A stretch of DNA of 14,803 nt from JANNRR01 sp031401675 (GCA_031401675.1 JANNRR010000104.1:1-14803), one strand, 5' to 3'; positions 7,590 through 14,803 are shown, numbered from the stretch's first letter. A program made the numbers and translations. The notes: a model not told the origin generated them from the letters alone.

Positions 7590-7681
7590 GCACCCCCACC
7601 CCACCGCACCCGCACCGCTTTCACCCCCCGGCCCGTCGCTTGCGCGCCGCGCGTTCGGCGCTGATCGACGAGGATCGGGCG

Positions 7682-7698
7682 ACGATCCGGGGGATCGT
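7682..7698 (+). repeat. Short hairpin in the intergenic region
   Basis: ACGATCC (7682-7688) and GGATCGT (7692-7698) form a perfect 7-bp stem around GGG. It is embedded in a GC-rich segment without coding signs and could be part of a REP-like element. Confidence 0.4.
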
Positions 7699-7803
7699 TG
7701 CCCCGAGGAGGGCGCCACCGGAGCGTTTTCCGGGCGCGCCTCACCCCCCAATTCCTAACAAATCCCTAATTCGCCCGCGTAACCCTTTGAAATTCCACAC
7801 CTC

Positions 7804-7832
7804 GAAAATGTCCCGGGTCGGGACGCTCGCCT
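7804..7832 (+). promoter_or_regulatory. Inverted-repeat operator candidate, copy 2
   Basis: GTCCCG (7810-7815) and CGGGAC (7819-7824) form a perfect 6-bp inverted repeat with a 3-nt spacer. The surrounding 29 nt match the block at 187-215 in 23 positions. One changed pair is compensatory (T-A there, C-G here). TTGAAA (7787-7792) lies 17 nt before the repeat. It ends 97 nt before the DUF4170 start and would control the DUF4170-lpxK operon. Confidence 0.55.
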
Positions 7833-7929
7833 TCACCCGCCTGTAACCCGCCCGACCTATCCTGCGGGCCGTCCTTGACCCGCCCGGCGCTTTCCGCCAC
7901 CCTGACCGCAACCGAACCGGAGCCCACCC

Positions 7930-8175
7930 ATGCCCAACCGCCTTCACCTCGTCTTCGGCGGCACCCTTGTCGATCCCGCCCGCAACCAGTTCCGCGACCC
8001 CGACAACCTGCATGTGGTCGGCATCTTTCCCAGCTACGCCAAGGCCTACGCCGCCTGGAAAGCCGAAGCGCAGCGCACCGTCGATGACGCCCACGCCCGC
8101 TACTTCATCGCCCACCTGCACCGCCTGCAGGACGCCGCCAACCAATCCAGCCCGACCGAAGAAATCGGCGGCTGA
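7930..8175 (+). CDS. DUF4170 family small protein
   Basis: An 81-residue protein matching the conserved alphaproteobacterial DUF4170 family as I remember it: LVFGGTLVDP near the N-terminus, a VVGIFPSYAKAYAAWKAEAQ helix, then DDAHARYFIAHLHRL. The function is unknown. No signal peptide or membrane segment is visible, so it should be cytoplasmic. The ATG at 7930 has GGAG at 7919-7922, well spaced. It is the first gene of a tight operon, with the Kdo-transferase-like gene starting 11 nt after its stop. That constant company suggests a link to envelope or lipid A metabolism, which is inference only. Confidence 0.88.
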   Translation: MPNRLHLVFGGTLVDPARNQFRDPDNLHVVGIFPSYAKAYAAWKAEAQRTVDDAHARYFIAHLHRLQDAANQSSPTEEIGG

Positions 8176-8186
8176 TCCAGCACATC

Positions 8187-9491
8187 ATGGGCCAATCCCT
8201 CGGGCTCGCGCTCTACCTTCTGACCCGGTCGCGGCTGCCGCGCCCGCGCCGCCCGTCCGACGAGCCTGCCCGCCCGCGCCTCAAGGGCTTGCTGATCTGG
8301 CTGGCCGTGCCCGGCCCCGACGCAGTGCCGGCGGTGGCCGAACTGATCAGCCGGATCAAAGCCGAACAGGGCGACATCGGCTTTCTGGTCACGCTGCCCC
8401 CCGCCCCGTCCGAACCCGCCCTGCCGCACGGAACTCATGTCATCCCGCCGCCCGCCGACACCCTGCCGCAGGTCCGCGAATTCCTCGATCACTGGCAGCC
8501 CGATCTGGCGGTGTTCGTGCAGGGCAACCTGATGCCCGCGCTGATCGACCAGACCCACGCGCGCCGCATCCCGTTGTTCCTGATCGATGGCCAGCCCGGC
8601 ACCGTTGCCCGGACCTGGGCGCACTGGAACCTCGGGATGTCGCGGTCGCTGTTGCAGCGGTTCGACCGGATCCTGGCGCAGGACGCTGCCGCCGCCCGCC
8701 AGTTCCGCCGGATGGGCGCACCCGCCTGGCGGCTGGAGGTGGCCGGCAAGCTGGAGGCGAGTTTTGCCGCGATGCCCTGTACCGAAGCCGAACGCAACGC
8801 CATGGCCGGGTTCCTGCGGTCGCGCCCGGTGTGGCTGGCGGTTTCGGTGCCGGAACGCGAGGAGGTCAGCGTGATCAACGCCCTGCGGCTGGCGTTGCGC
8901 CTGTCGCACCGGCTGCTGCTGATCCTGGTGCCAGAAGACCCGGGCCGCGGTCCGGCGCTGGCCGACATGATCGAGACCGAACTTGGCCTGAGCGTGTCGC
9001 TACGATCCCTCGACGAGGACCCGGATGAAGAGGACCATATCTATATCGCCGACACCGAGGGTGAGTTCGGCCTGTGGTACCGACTGGCACCGGTCTGCTA
9101 CATGGGCGGAACTCTACTGGGCGGCAGCCGCCCGCGCCATCCCTACGAGCCGGCGGCCCTTGGCTCGGCGATCCTGCACGGACCGCTGACCGAAGCCTTC
9201 AGCCTCGGGTACAGCCGTCTGGCAGACGCTTCGGCCAGCCGACTGGCCCGCAATGCCATGGAGTTGGGCGAGGTGGTCAGCGATCTGCTCGCACCAGACA
9301 GGGCGGCGCAACTGGCGCACAATGCCTGGTCGGCTGCGACGGCGGGAGTTGAAGTGACCGACCGGGTGGTGCGGATGCTACTGGCGGCCCTGGCCGGGCG
9401 CGGGCCTGCCACCGCGAAGGTAGAAGCGAAAGCGCCGGCGCCGCCGCTTCCGCTCGGCAGCGCCCCGCAAACCGGCCGGACCCCGGCCTGA
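8187..9491 (+). CDS. Divergent Kdo-transferase-like glycosyltransferase (WaaA/KdtA family)
   Basis: A 434-residue GT-B type protein related to 3-deoxy-D-manno-octulosonate transferase, which adds Kdo to lipid A precursor from CMP-Kdo at the inner membrane. The C-terminal half keeps the family pattern: IADTEGEFGLWYRLAPV (287-303), MGGTL (306-310) and HPYEPAALGSAILHGP (318-333). The N-terminal half is aberrant. The canonical HGASVGE catalytic motif reads IWLAVPGPD (37-45), the ETElWPN motif reads FVQGNLMPAL (110-119), and GGHN reads GGSR (312-315). The N-terminus also lacks the usual segment between the membrane helix and the catalytic motif. The last 30 residues are Pro/Ala-rich. ATG 8187 is chosen for position; its ribosome site is weak. 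It overlaps lpxK by one base (TGATG). It may be a lineage-specific paralogue with altered donor or acceptor, or a non-catalytic one; a standard waaA may exist elsewhere. Confidence 0.78.
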   Translation: MGQSLGLALYLLTRSRLPRPRRPSDEPARPRLKGLLIWLAVPGPDAVPAVAELISRIKAEQGDIGFLVTLPPAPSEPALPHGTHVIPPPADTLPQVREFLDHWQPDLAVFVQGNLMPALIDQTHARRIPLFLIDGQPGTVARTWAHWNLGMSRSLLQRFDRILAQDAAAARQFRRMGAPAWRLEVAGKLEASFAAMPCTEAERNAMAGFLRSRPVWLAVSVPEREEVSVINALRLALRLSHRLLLILVPEDPGRGPALADMIETELGLSVSLRSLDEDPDEEDHIYIADTEGEFGLWYRLAPVCYMGGTLLGGSRPRHPYEPAALGSAILHGPLTEAFSLGYSRLADASASRLARNAMELGEVVSDLLAPDRAAQLAHNAWSAATAGVEVTDRVVRMLLAALAGRGPATAKVEAKAPAPPLPLGSAPQTGRTPA

Positions 9492-10483
9492 TGCGCGCGC
9501 CGGGCTTTTGGTACACGGCGCCCGGGGGATTGGACTGGCGGGCCCGGCTGCTGTCGCCATTGGCAGCATTTTACGCGAAGGGGACGGCGCGACGGCTGTC
9601 GCAGGCAGGTGGGCTGAAAGCCGATGTGCCGGTGATCTGCGTCGGCAACCTGAATGTGGGTGGCACCGGAAAGACCCCGACTTGCATCGCGCTGATCCAG
9701 CGCCTGCAGGCGCGCGGGGTGACGGTGCATGTGGTCAGTCGCGGGCACGGCGGCCGCTTGAGCGGGCCGGCAAGAGTGGACGAGCGAACACATGTGGCGG
9801 CCGATGTCGGGGACGAGCCGCTGCTGTTGGCGGCCTTTGCGCCGACCTGGGTTGCACGTGACCGAGCCGCCGGGGTGCGGGCAGCGGTGAGGGACGGGGC
9901 CGGGGTGGTCGTACTTGATGATGGGTTTCAAAACCCGACGGTCGTCAAGGATCTGTCGCTTGTCGTGGTGGATGCCGAAGTAGGGTTCGGAAACGGTCTT
10001 GTCCTGCCTGCCGGGCCGCTGCGCGAACCGGTTTCTGTTGGGCTGGCGCGGGCCGGGATGCTGCTGTCGATCGGCCCACCAGAGTCCCAGGCACGTTTTC
10101 GCGCCGTCTGGGGCGAGCTGATCCACCTGCCGTATCTGACCGGCGCCCTGCAACCGCTGGCGACCGGAATGGACTGGCGTGATCTCAGGGTTCTGGCCTT
10201 TGCCGGCATCGGCCACCCTGAAAAATTCTTTGCGACACTGCTGGCGCAAGGCGCTGTCGTCGTCCGCACCAAAGCGCTGGACGATCACCAGCCGCTGTCG
10301 GACACCCTGATGGCGCGGCTGGCGTTCGAGGCGGCCGCCCTGGGCGCACAACTGGTCACGACTGAAAAGGATGCAGTGCGGCTGCCAGTGGCCTATCGGT
10401 CCAAGGTCCTGACCCTGCCGGTCCGCCTGCAACTGGACAATTGGTCCGGGTTTGACACGGCCATTGTTCGGTTGGGACTTTAG
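9491..10483 (+). CDS. lpxK: Tetraacyldisaccharide 4'-kinase (lipid A biosynthesis)
   Basis: A 330-residue LpxK, the inner-membrane-associated kinase that phosphorylates the 4' position of the tetraacyldisaccharide 1-phosphate to give lipid IVA. A Walker A loop GGTGKTP lies at 57-63, with VVSRGHGG at 81-88 and the family's DDGFQN at 143-148 (the conserved Asp pair), and TTEKDAVRLP near 291-300. Length is typical. The start ATG shares its A with the TGA of the preceding gene, so the two are translationally coupled. Together with the preceding WaaA-like gene it forms the classical late lipid A pair. All key residues appear intact. Confidence 0.95.
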   Translation: MRAPGFWYTAPGGLDWRARLLSPLAAFYAKGTARRLSQAGGLKADVPVICVGNLNVGGTGKTPTCIALIQRLQARGVTVHVVSRGHGGRLSGPARVDERTHVAADVGDEPLLLAAFAPTWVARDRAAGVRAAVRDGAGVVVLDDGFQNPTVVKDLSLVVVDAEVGFGNGLVLPAGPLREPVSVGLARAGMLLSIGPPESQARFRAVWGELIHLPYLTGALQPLATGMDWRDLRVLAFAGIGHPEKFFATLLAQGAVVVRTKALDDHQPLSDTLMARLAFEAAALGAQLVTTEKDAVRLPVAYRSKVLTLPVRLQLDNWSGFDTAIVRLGL

Positions 10484-10628
10484 GCGGCCACTGCCTGTCG
10501 CCGAGCTTGCCAGCCGTTGCCGGCGCAATCGCGGTGGTCAGCCACGGGCGATCATGCTTAGATCATCGTGTGCCGGTGCTTTCGGCGTTGTAACCCGGGG
10601 GGCAAGCCTCCGATCCGATGGACCTCGA

Positions 10629-12122
10629 ATGCCGCAACTGGAGCTGACCGGCCTTGTGAAAACCTATGGCGTGGCGCGGGCGCTGGATGGGGCAGCGCTG
10701 GAGCTTTGCGGTGGAGAAATTCATGCCCTGATGGGGGAAAACGGCGCAGGCAAGAGCACGCTGATCAAGGTGCTTGCCGGGCTGATCCGCGCCGATGCCG
10801 GGCAGGTCACGCTGGACGGCATACCCTTGCGCCTGTCCAGCCCGGCGGAGGCCGAAGCCGCGGGCCTGCGCTTTCTGCATCAGGAATTGCAGGTGGTACC
10901 GGGCATTTCAGTTGCCGAGAACATGCACTTGGCGCGACCCTATCCGACCCGGCGCGGGCTGGTACGGTGGCGATTGCTGCGACGGACGGCGGCGGTGGCA
11001 TTGGAGAGGCTGGGGGTTCACCACATCGATCCTGCCGAACCGATGTCCCGGCTGGGCCCCGGGGATCAGATGTTGGTCCGGATTGCGGCGTCGCTTATCC
11101 CCGGTGCGGCCCCGCCCTGGCTTTACGTTCTGGATGAGCCGACAGCGGCGCTGAGCGGTGCCGAAGCCAGCCGTCTATTCGCGGTGATCCGTGAGCTTGT
11201 CGAGGCCGGGGCCGGGGTGCTGTATGTCTCGCACCGGATGGACGAGGTTCTGGCACTGGCAGACCGCATCACCGTCTTGCGCGACGGGGCCCGCGTCTCG
11301 ACCCTGCTGCGATCCGAAACCGGACAGGCGCGGATCATTCAGGACATGACCGGGCGCAGTCTTACGACCCTGTTTCCGCCCAAGTCCGGGCAGTTCGGCC
11401 CGGTGGTCCTTGGCATCAGCGGGCTTTCGGCCGGAACGCTGCGGTCGCTCAGCCTTGATCTGCGCGCTGGCGAAGTGGTCGGGATCGCGGGACTTGTCGG
11501 GTCTGGCCGCAATGCCGCGCTCAAGGCTCTGATCGGTGCCGTCCCCCGGCAGGGTCGCGTGCTGCTGAATGGAAGTCCGCTGGCAACCCGGCCGGCAGAG
11601 GCCTGGGCGCAAGGTTTGGCCTATGTCCCGCGTGAGCGCCGGACCGAAGGGCTGATGCTGTTGCGCTCGATCACCGAGACGGTCAGTCTGCCGCACCTGG
11701 CGTCGCTGGCGCGGGCAGGCTTTCTGAAACCCGGCAGGGCGCGGCGCCAGACCCTGCACCATGCTGCCGAGGTTGGGCTGAAAGCACAGGGGCCGGATCA
11801 GCCCGTTGGGCAACTGAGCGGCGGCAACCAGCAAAAGGTGCTGTTTGCGCGGGCATTGGCCGGCAGCCCGCAGGTGTTGCTGCTGGACGAACCGACCCGC
11901 GGGGTGGATGTCGGGGCCAGGTTCGACATCTATGCGCTGATTCGCGATCTTGCCAGGCGGGGCATGGCGGTTCTGGTCGCCTCGTCCGATCTGCCGGAAC
12001 TGATCGGGCTTTGCGACCGGATCGCCGTCCTGCATCAGGGTCATCAGACCGGCATGCTGGCAACATCCGGATTGACCGAGGCCGCACTTTTACAGGCATG
12101 CTACCGTGGGCCGCAGCCATGA
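10629..12122 (+). CDS. Sugar-type ABC transporter, duplicated ATP-binding protein (RbsA/MglA/XylG class)
   Basis: A 497-residue protein with two fused nucleotide-binding domains, the standard length for the carbohydrate-uptake-2 ATPases. Domain 1 has Walker A GENGAGKST (36-44), Q-loop HQE (84-86), Walker B LYVLDEPTAALS and YVSHRMDEV. Its signature reads RLGPGDQ in place of the usual LSxGQQQ-type motif. Domain 2 has the family's degenerate Walker A (GLVGSGRNAA), an intact LSGGNQQK signature and LLLDEPTRGVD. ATG 10629 fits the first beta-strand; its ribosome site is weak and an upstream ATG at 10554 is possible. A 145-nt gap separates it from lpxK, so it probably has its own promoter. The permease follows with an ATGA overlap. 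No periplasmic binding protein is in the window, so the sugar cannot be named. Confidence 0.93.
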   Translation: MPQLELTGLVKTYGVARALDGAALELCGGEIHALMGENGAGKSTLIKVLAGLIRADAGQVTLDGIPLRLSSPAEAEAAGLRFLHQELQVVPGISVAENMHLARPYPTRRGLVRWRLLRRTAAVALERLGVHHIDPAEPMSRLGPGDQMLVRIAASLIPGAAPPWLYVLDEPTAALSGAEASRLFAVIRELVEAGAGVLYVSHRMDEVLALADRITVLRDGARVSTLLRSETGQARIIQDMTGRSLTTLFPPKSGQFGPVVLGISGLSAGTLRSLSLDLRAGEVVGIAGLVGSGRNAALKALIGAVPRQGRVLLNGSPLATRPAEAWAQGLAYVPRERRTEGLMLLRSITETVSLPHLASLARAGFLKPGRARRQTLHHAAEVGLKAQGPDQPVGQLSGGNQQKVLFARALAGSPQVLLLDEPTRGVDVGARFDIYALIRDLARRGMAVLVASSDLPELIGLCDRIAVLHQGHQTGMLATSGLTEAALLQACYRGPQP

Positions 12123-13093
12123 TCGGCCGCATCCTGCGCGGCTATGGCACGATCATAGGGATTGTACTTTTGATCCTGTTCTTCTGGATCAGTCTGCCGG
12201 ATACGTTCATGACGGCGCGCAACTGGCTGAACATCAGCCAGCAGATGTCCATGTTGGCCGTCGTCGCCGCTGCCATGACAGTCGTGATGGTGATGGGCGA
12301 TTTCGATCTGTCGGTCGGGTCGACGGCGTCGCTGGCCGGAGTTGTGGCGGCGGCGATGTTTGTGAACGACTATTCGGTAACGGCCGGGATTGCTACGGCA
12401 CTGGCCATTGGCCTGATCGGCGGCGTGCTGAACGGCGTTCTGGTCAGTGTCATAGGCATCCTGCCATTTGTCGCGACCTTGGCCACTCTGACGATGTATT
12501 CCGGGCTGGCCTTTGTCATTTCAGGTGGAAAGACCATCTTTGGCCGAGATATTCCCGCCGGTTTTGCCGATTTCGCCCGGGGGGGGATTGCGCTCGGGTC
12601 GCCGGATGGCAAGCCGCTGATCCTGCCGCTGTTGTCGCTGACCGCGCTGGCGGTGGCGGCGCTGATCTGGCTGCTGCTGGAGCATACCACCTTTGGTCGT
12701 CGCCTGTATGCCATCGGCGGCAACTTTGAGGCGGCACGGCTGGCCGGGGTCCGGGTGACGCTGTTGCGGTTGACGGCCTTTGGCGTCACCGGGCTTGGTG
12801 CGGCCGGTGCGGGGCTGATGTACGCTGCCCGCGTCGCTTCGGCCAATCCGACGCAAGGGTCCGGCCTGATGCTGAGCGCGATTGCCGCGGTGTTTCTAGG
12901 CATGACCATGTCAGAGCACGGCCAGCCGCGCGTGCTGGCGACGCTGGCGGGCGTCCTGGTCCTGGGCGTGATGGACAACGGTTTGACCCAATTGCAGGTT
13001 GACAGCTACATCCGCGAGGTGCTGGTGGGTCTGATGATCCTGTTGGCGGTGTCGATTTCGGCCCTGGGGCGGCGGGCGATATTGCGGCGATAG
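12119..13093 (+). CDS. Sugar-type ABC transporter permease (RbsC class)
   Basis: A 324-residue integral membrane protein with about 8-10 hydrophobic segments, of the BPD_transp_2 family that partners RbsA-type ATPases. The family hallmark (usually GGIDLSVGS) reads GDFDLSVGS near 60-68, and the late loop typical of the family appears as LYAIGGNFEAARLAGV. ATG 12119 overlaps the preceding TGA (ATGA), which indicates coupling, and gives the usual family length. The permease presumably forms a homodimer with the ATPase for uptake of a sugar or sugar alcohol. The operon ends at a GC-rich hairpin. Confidence 0.93.
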   Translation: MIGRILRGYGTIIGIVLLILFFWISLPDTFMTARNWLNISQQMSMLAVVAAAMTVVMVMGDFDLSVGSTASLAGVVAAAMFVNDYSVTAGIATALAIGLIGGVLNGVLVSVIGILPFVATLATLTMYSGLAFVISGGKTIFGRDIPAGFADFARGGIALGSPDGKPLILPLLSLTALAVAALIWLLLEHTTFGRRLYAIGGNFEAARLAGVRVTLLRLTAFGVTGLGAAGAGLMYAARVASANPTQGSGLMLSAIAAVFLGMTMSEHGQPRVLATLAGVLVLGVMDNGLTQLQVDSYIREVLVGLMILLAVSISALGRRAILRR

Positions 13094-13099
13094 GCCGAT

Positions 13100-13116
13100 G
13101 CCAGCCCCTGGCTGGC
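13100..13116 (+). terminator. Hairpin after the ABC permease gene
   Basis: GCCAGCC (13100-13106) and GGCTGGC (13110-13116) form a perfect 7-bp stem with a CCT loop, 6 nt after the permease stop. No T-run follows. It is a likely end of the transporter transcript. Confidence 0.5.
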
Positions 13117-13223
13117 GTACCTGTAACAAAACCACAGGATTGGGCATGTCACGGGCTGATCTGCAGTTTTCATTGCTTCTGCACTTCGATAGCAACATCC
13201 TGTCGTCCTTTCGAAGGCCGCTG

Positions 13224-14141
13224 ATGCAACCGGTTCGCGCCATCACCCTGAAAGTCGCCTCGGTCGTGGTGTTCATCACCATGGCTTCGCTGATCAAGAT
13301 CACGGGCGGCCGGGTTCCGGCCGGCGAAGTGGTGTTTTTCCGGTCGCTGTTCGCGATCCCGGTGATTGTGGCGTGGCTTTGGTGGACGCACGAGCTTGGC
13401 ATCGGATTTCGCGCGGTCAGCCCGATGGGGCATGTGTGGCGCGGCATCGTCGGCACAACGGCGATGGGGCTGGGGTTCGCCGGTCTGATGCTGCTGCCTT
13501 TGCCAGAGGTGACGGCAATCGGCTATGCTGCGCCGCTGCTGACGGTGGTATTCGCCGCGATGTTTCTGGGCGAGGAAGTGCGGGTCTTCCGTCTGACCGC
13601 CGTCGGGCTGGGCATGGTCGGTGTGATGATCGTGCTGTCACCGCGTCTGACCGCCCTGTCCAACGAAGCGATTCAGGCGCGTGAAGCCTTGGGTGCGATG
13701 GTGGTGCTGACCAGTGCGGTTTGCGCGGCGTTGGCGCAGGTGTTCGTGCGCAAGCTGGTGCAGACGGAACGAACATCGGCAATCGTCTTTTGGTTTTCTG
13801 TCACCGCAACCGTGCTGTCACTGGTCACCTTGCCGTTCGGCTGGGTGTGGCCAACCCCGCGCGAGGCCGGGCTGCTGGGTCTGGCGGGGCTGCTTGGCGG
13901 AATCGGGCAAATCCTGCTGACGTCGGCCTACCGCCACGCCAGCGCATCGGTCGTGGCACCGTTCGAATACAGTTCGATGATCCTGGCGCTGGCGATCGGG
14001 TTCCTTGTGTTCGGCGAGGTTCCAACTCTGGTGATGCTTGGGGGTGCCGCTCTGGTGGTGGCAGCCGGCGTGCTGATCATCTGGCGCGAGCGGCAGTTGG
14101 GGATCGAGCGCGGGCAGCAGCGCAAAGCGATGACGCCTTAG
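13224..14141 (+). CDS. EamA/DMT-superfamily transporter
   Basis: A 305-residue membrane protein with about ten hydrophobic segments arranged as two EamA halves. Typical segments are GGRVPAGEVVFFRSLFAIP early, PLPEVTAIGYAAPLLTVVFAAMFLGEEV at the end of the first half (read with family variation), and VVAPFEYSSMILALAIGFLVFGEVPT in the second. Family members mostly export metabolites or amino acids; the substrate here is unknown. ATG 13224 has GAAGG at 13213-13217, six nt upstream. In-frame upstream starts (13146, 13098) would add a non-hydrophobic extension and are less likely. The 130-nt gap after the permease hairpin suggests separate transcription. It converges on the - strand genes. Confidence 0.92.
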   Translation: MQPVRAITLKVASVVVFITMASLIKITGGRVPAGEVVFFRSLFAIPVIVAWLWWTHELGIGFRAVSPMGHVWRGIVGTTAMGLGFAGLMLLPLPEVTAIGYAAPLLTVVFAAMFLGEEVRVFRLTAVGLGMVGVMIVLSPRLTALSNEAIQAREALGAMVVLTSAVCAALAQVFVRKLVQTERTSAIVFWFSVTATVLSLVTLPFGWVWPTPREAGLLGLAGLLGGIGQILLTSAYRHASASVVAPFEYSSMILALAIGFLVFGEVPTLVMLGGAALVVAAGVLIIWRERQLGIERGQQRKAMTP

Positions 14142-14172
14142 GGCGGTAAGCGGCCGATGGCCAGGAACGGCG

Positions 14173-14526
14173 TTAGGCGAGAATCGCATCGTGTGGCATT
14201 ATCGTCAGGCTCGGCATCGCCGGGCTGCCACCCAGGAGCATCGCATGACCCGTCACATCATGGACCATTCCATCCTGAACGAAGACCGGCACGCTTTGTG
14301 TCGCACGGTTGCAATCCGCCGCTCCAGCGGCGAGGCCGGGCTGCATCCGGCGATAGATTTCCTGTCCCGCCGTGCCGGTGTCGCGGTGCAGAACCCCGCA
14401 CCTCTTCGCGAATTCCTTCGTATCCAAAGAGAACGGACCGCCTGAAGCTGTTGACTGCGTGTTGCCAAAGGTCGGACCCGACCCTTGGTTCAGTTCCTCG
14501 CCGCAAACGCGTTGGCAGCATTGCAT
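14173..14526 (-). CDS. Small protein of unknown function downstream of ilvE
   Basis: An open frame on the - strand encodes 117 residues from ATG 14526, or 121 from GTG 14538, which would overlap the ilvE stop by 8 nt. Codon choice is native-like and the sequence is protein-like, with four cysteines in the visible part (CC near the start, RCGVL, ADCNRA) and a C-terminal SPAMPSLTIMPHDAIL region. No signal peptide, membrane helix or known motif is visible. It starts 4 nt after the ilvE stop and may be cotranscribed, although no good ribosome site is seen. It could also be the 3' remnant of a longer gene that lost its N-terminus. I do not recognise the family. Confidence 0.5.
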   Translation of the reverse strand: MQCCQRVCGEELNQGSGPTFGNTQSTASGGPFSLDTKEFAKRCGVLHRDTGTAGQEIYRRMQPGLAAGAADCNRATQSVPVFVQDGMVHDVTGHAMLLGGSPAMPSLTIMPHDAILA

Positions 14527-14530
14527 TCGT

Positions 14531-14803
14531 TCATGCACGCACCAGTTTTTCGTAGCTGACCGCGATATCCCTGGTCAAGGCACCGACCTCGAACATGAAG
14601 TCGCCGATCTGCCCGACCGGGGTCACTTCTGCCGCCGTGCCGGTCAGCCAGCATTGCTCGAAGCCTTCAAGCTCGGAGGGCATGATGTGGCGTTCGTGCA
14701 CAGTGACCTGCCTGTCGCGCAGCATGCCTACCACAGTCTGCCGGGTCAGCCCGTTCAGGAAGCAGTCGGGCAGCGGCGTATGCACCTCGCCATCCTTGAC
14801 GAA
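14531..14803 (-). CDS. ilvE: Branched-chain amino acid aminotransferase, C-terminal part (partial)
   Basis: The last 90 residues of a PLP fold-type IV aminotransferase; the 5' part lies beyond the right edge. LNGLTRQTV and ELEGFEQCWLTGTAAEVTPVG match the conserved cofactor-phosphate and substrate loops of IlvE, followed by FEVGALTRDI and the C-terminal helix. The enzyme makes leucine, isoleucine and valine from their 2-oxo acids with glutamate as amino donor. The stop is the complement of TCA at 14531-14533. It converges with the EamA gene. Confidence 0.92.
   Translation of the reverse strand, partial: FVKDGEVHTPLPDCFLNGLTRQTVVGMLRDRQVTVHERHIMPSELEGFEQCWLTGTAAEVTPVGQIGDFMFEVGALTRDIAVSYEKLVRA

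Larger units (their letters stand above)
7571..7929. other. 359-nt intergenic region between the TPR pair and the DUF4170-lpxK operon
   Basis: I see no gene on either strand. From left to right it holds the hairpin at 7571-7589, a C-rich tract with the 13-nt direct repeat CCCCACCGCACCC (7583-7595 and 7599-7611), a GC-rich stretch with a second hairpin (7682-7698), an AT-richer patch (about 7750-7810) with TTGAAA at 7787-7792, the operator candidate at 7804-7832, and an untranslated leader to the DUF4170 start. The left 170 nt resembles a dispersed intergenic repeat; the right half looks like a promoter. Confidence 0.55.

Noticed and set aside
3272..7929. Insertion sequence or prophage explaining the extra segment
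   Set aside because: No transposase, integrase, tRNA target or terminal inverted repeats could be seen.

Overview
The window is GC-rich DNA whose gene content, codon use and gene order point to an alphaproteobacterium, most likely of the Rhodobacterales/Paracoccaceae. The signs are the pmbA - cysQ - DUF4170 - Kdo-transferase-like - lpxK neighbourhood, a branched-chain aminotransferase of that lineage's type, and weak -10 regions behind TTGA-type -35 elements. This assignment rests on remembered family knowledge; no search was run.

Layout. A 43-codon gene tail (2-133) is followed by a short-chain dehydrogenase (253-981). Next come pmbA/tldE (1147-2493) and a cysQ-type phosphatase (2480-3271), which overlap by 14 nt. 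Two large tetratricopeptide (TPR) genes follow on the same strand. The first (3414-5435) has an N-terminal signal or anchor and nine TPR-like units in an exact 47-residue register. The second (5519-7570) has a GC-rich N-terminal half but a markedly AT-richer C-terminal TPR-like half. A 359-nt gene-free stretch (7571-7929) holds hairpins, a C-rich direct repeat and a promoter/operator region. It leads into the lipid A operon: DUF4170 (7930-8175), a divergent Kdo-transferase-like protein (8187-9491) and lpxK (9491-10483). A sugar-type ABC transporter ATPase and permease (10629-13093), with no binding protein in view, and an EamA/DMT exporter (13224-14141) complete the + strand. On the - strand, a small uncharacterised ORF lies just downstream of the 3' end of ilvE, which runs off the right edge.

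How the parts fit together. pmbA, cysQ, DUF4170, the Kdo-transferase-like gene and lpxK look like the lineage's conserved housekeeping block. The TPR pair appears to be accessory DNA set between cysQ and DUF4170. No effector enzyme (TIR, nuclease, protease, NTPase) is recognisable in the pair, so any defence or signalling role is speculative. Four observations stand out. The second TPR gene has a mosaic composition. The first TPR gene has an exact 47-residue period. A 15-bp inverted-repeat operator candidate occurs twice (193-207 and 7810-7824) with a compensatory base-pair change. The Kdo-transferase-like protein lacks both glutamates that mark catalytically active WaaA.
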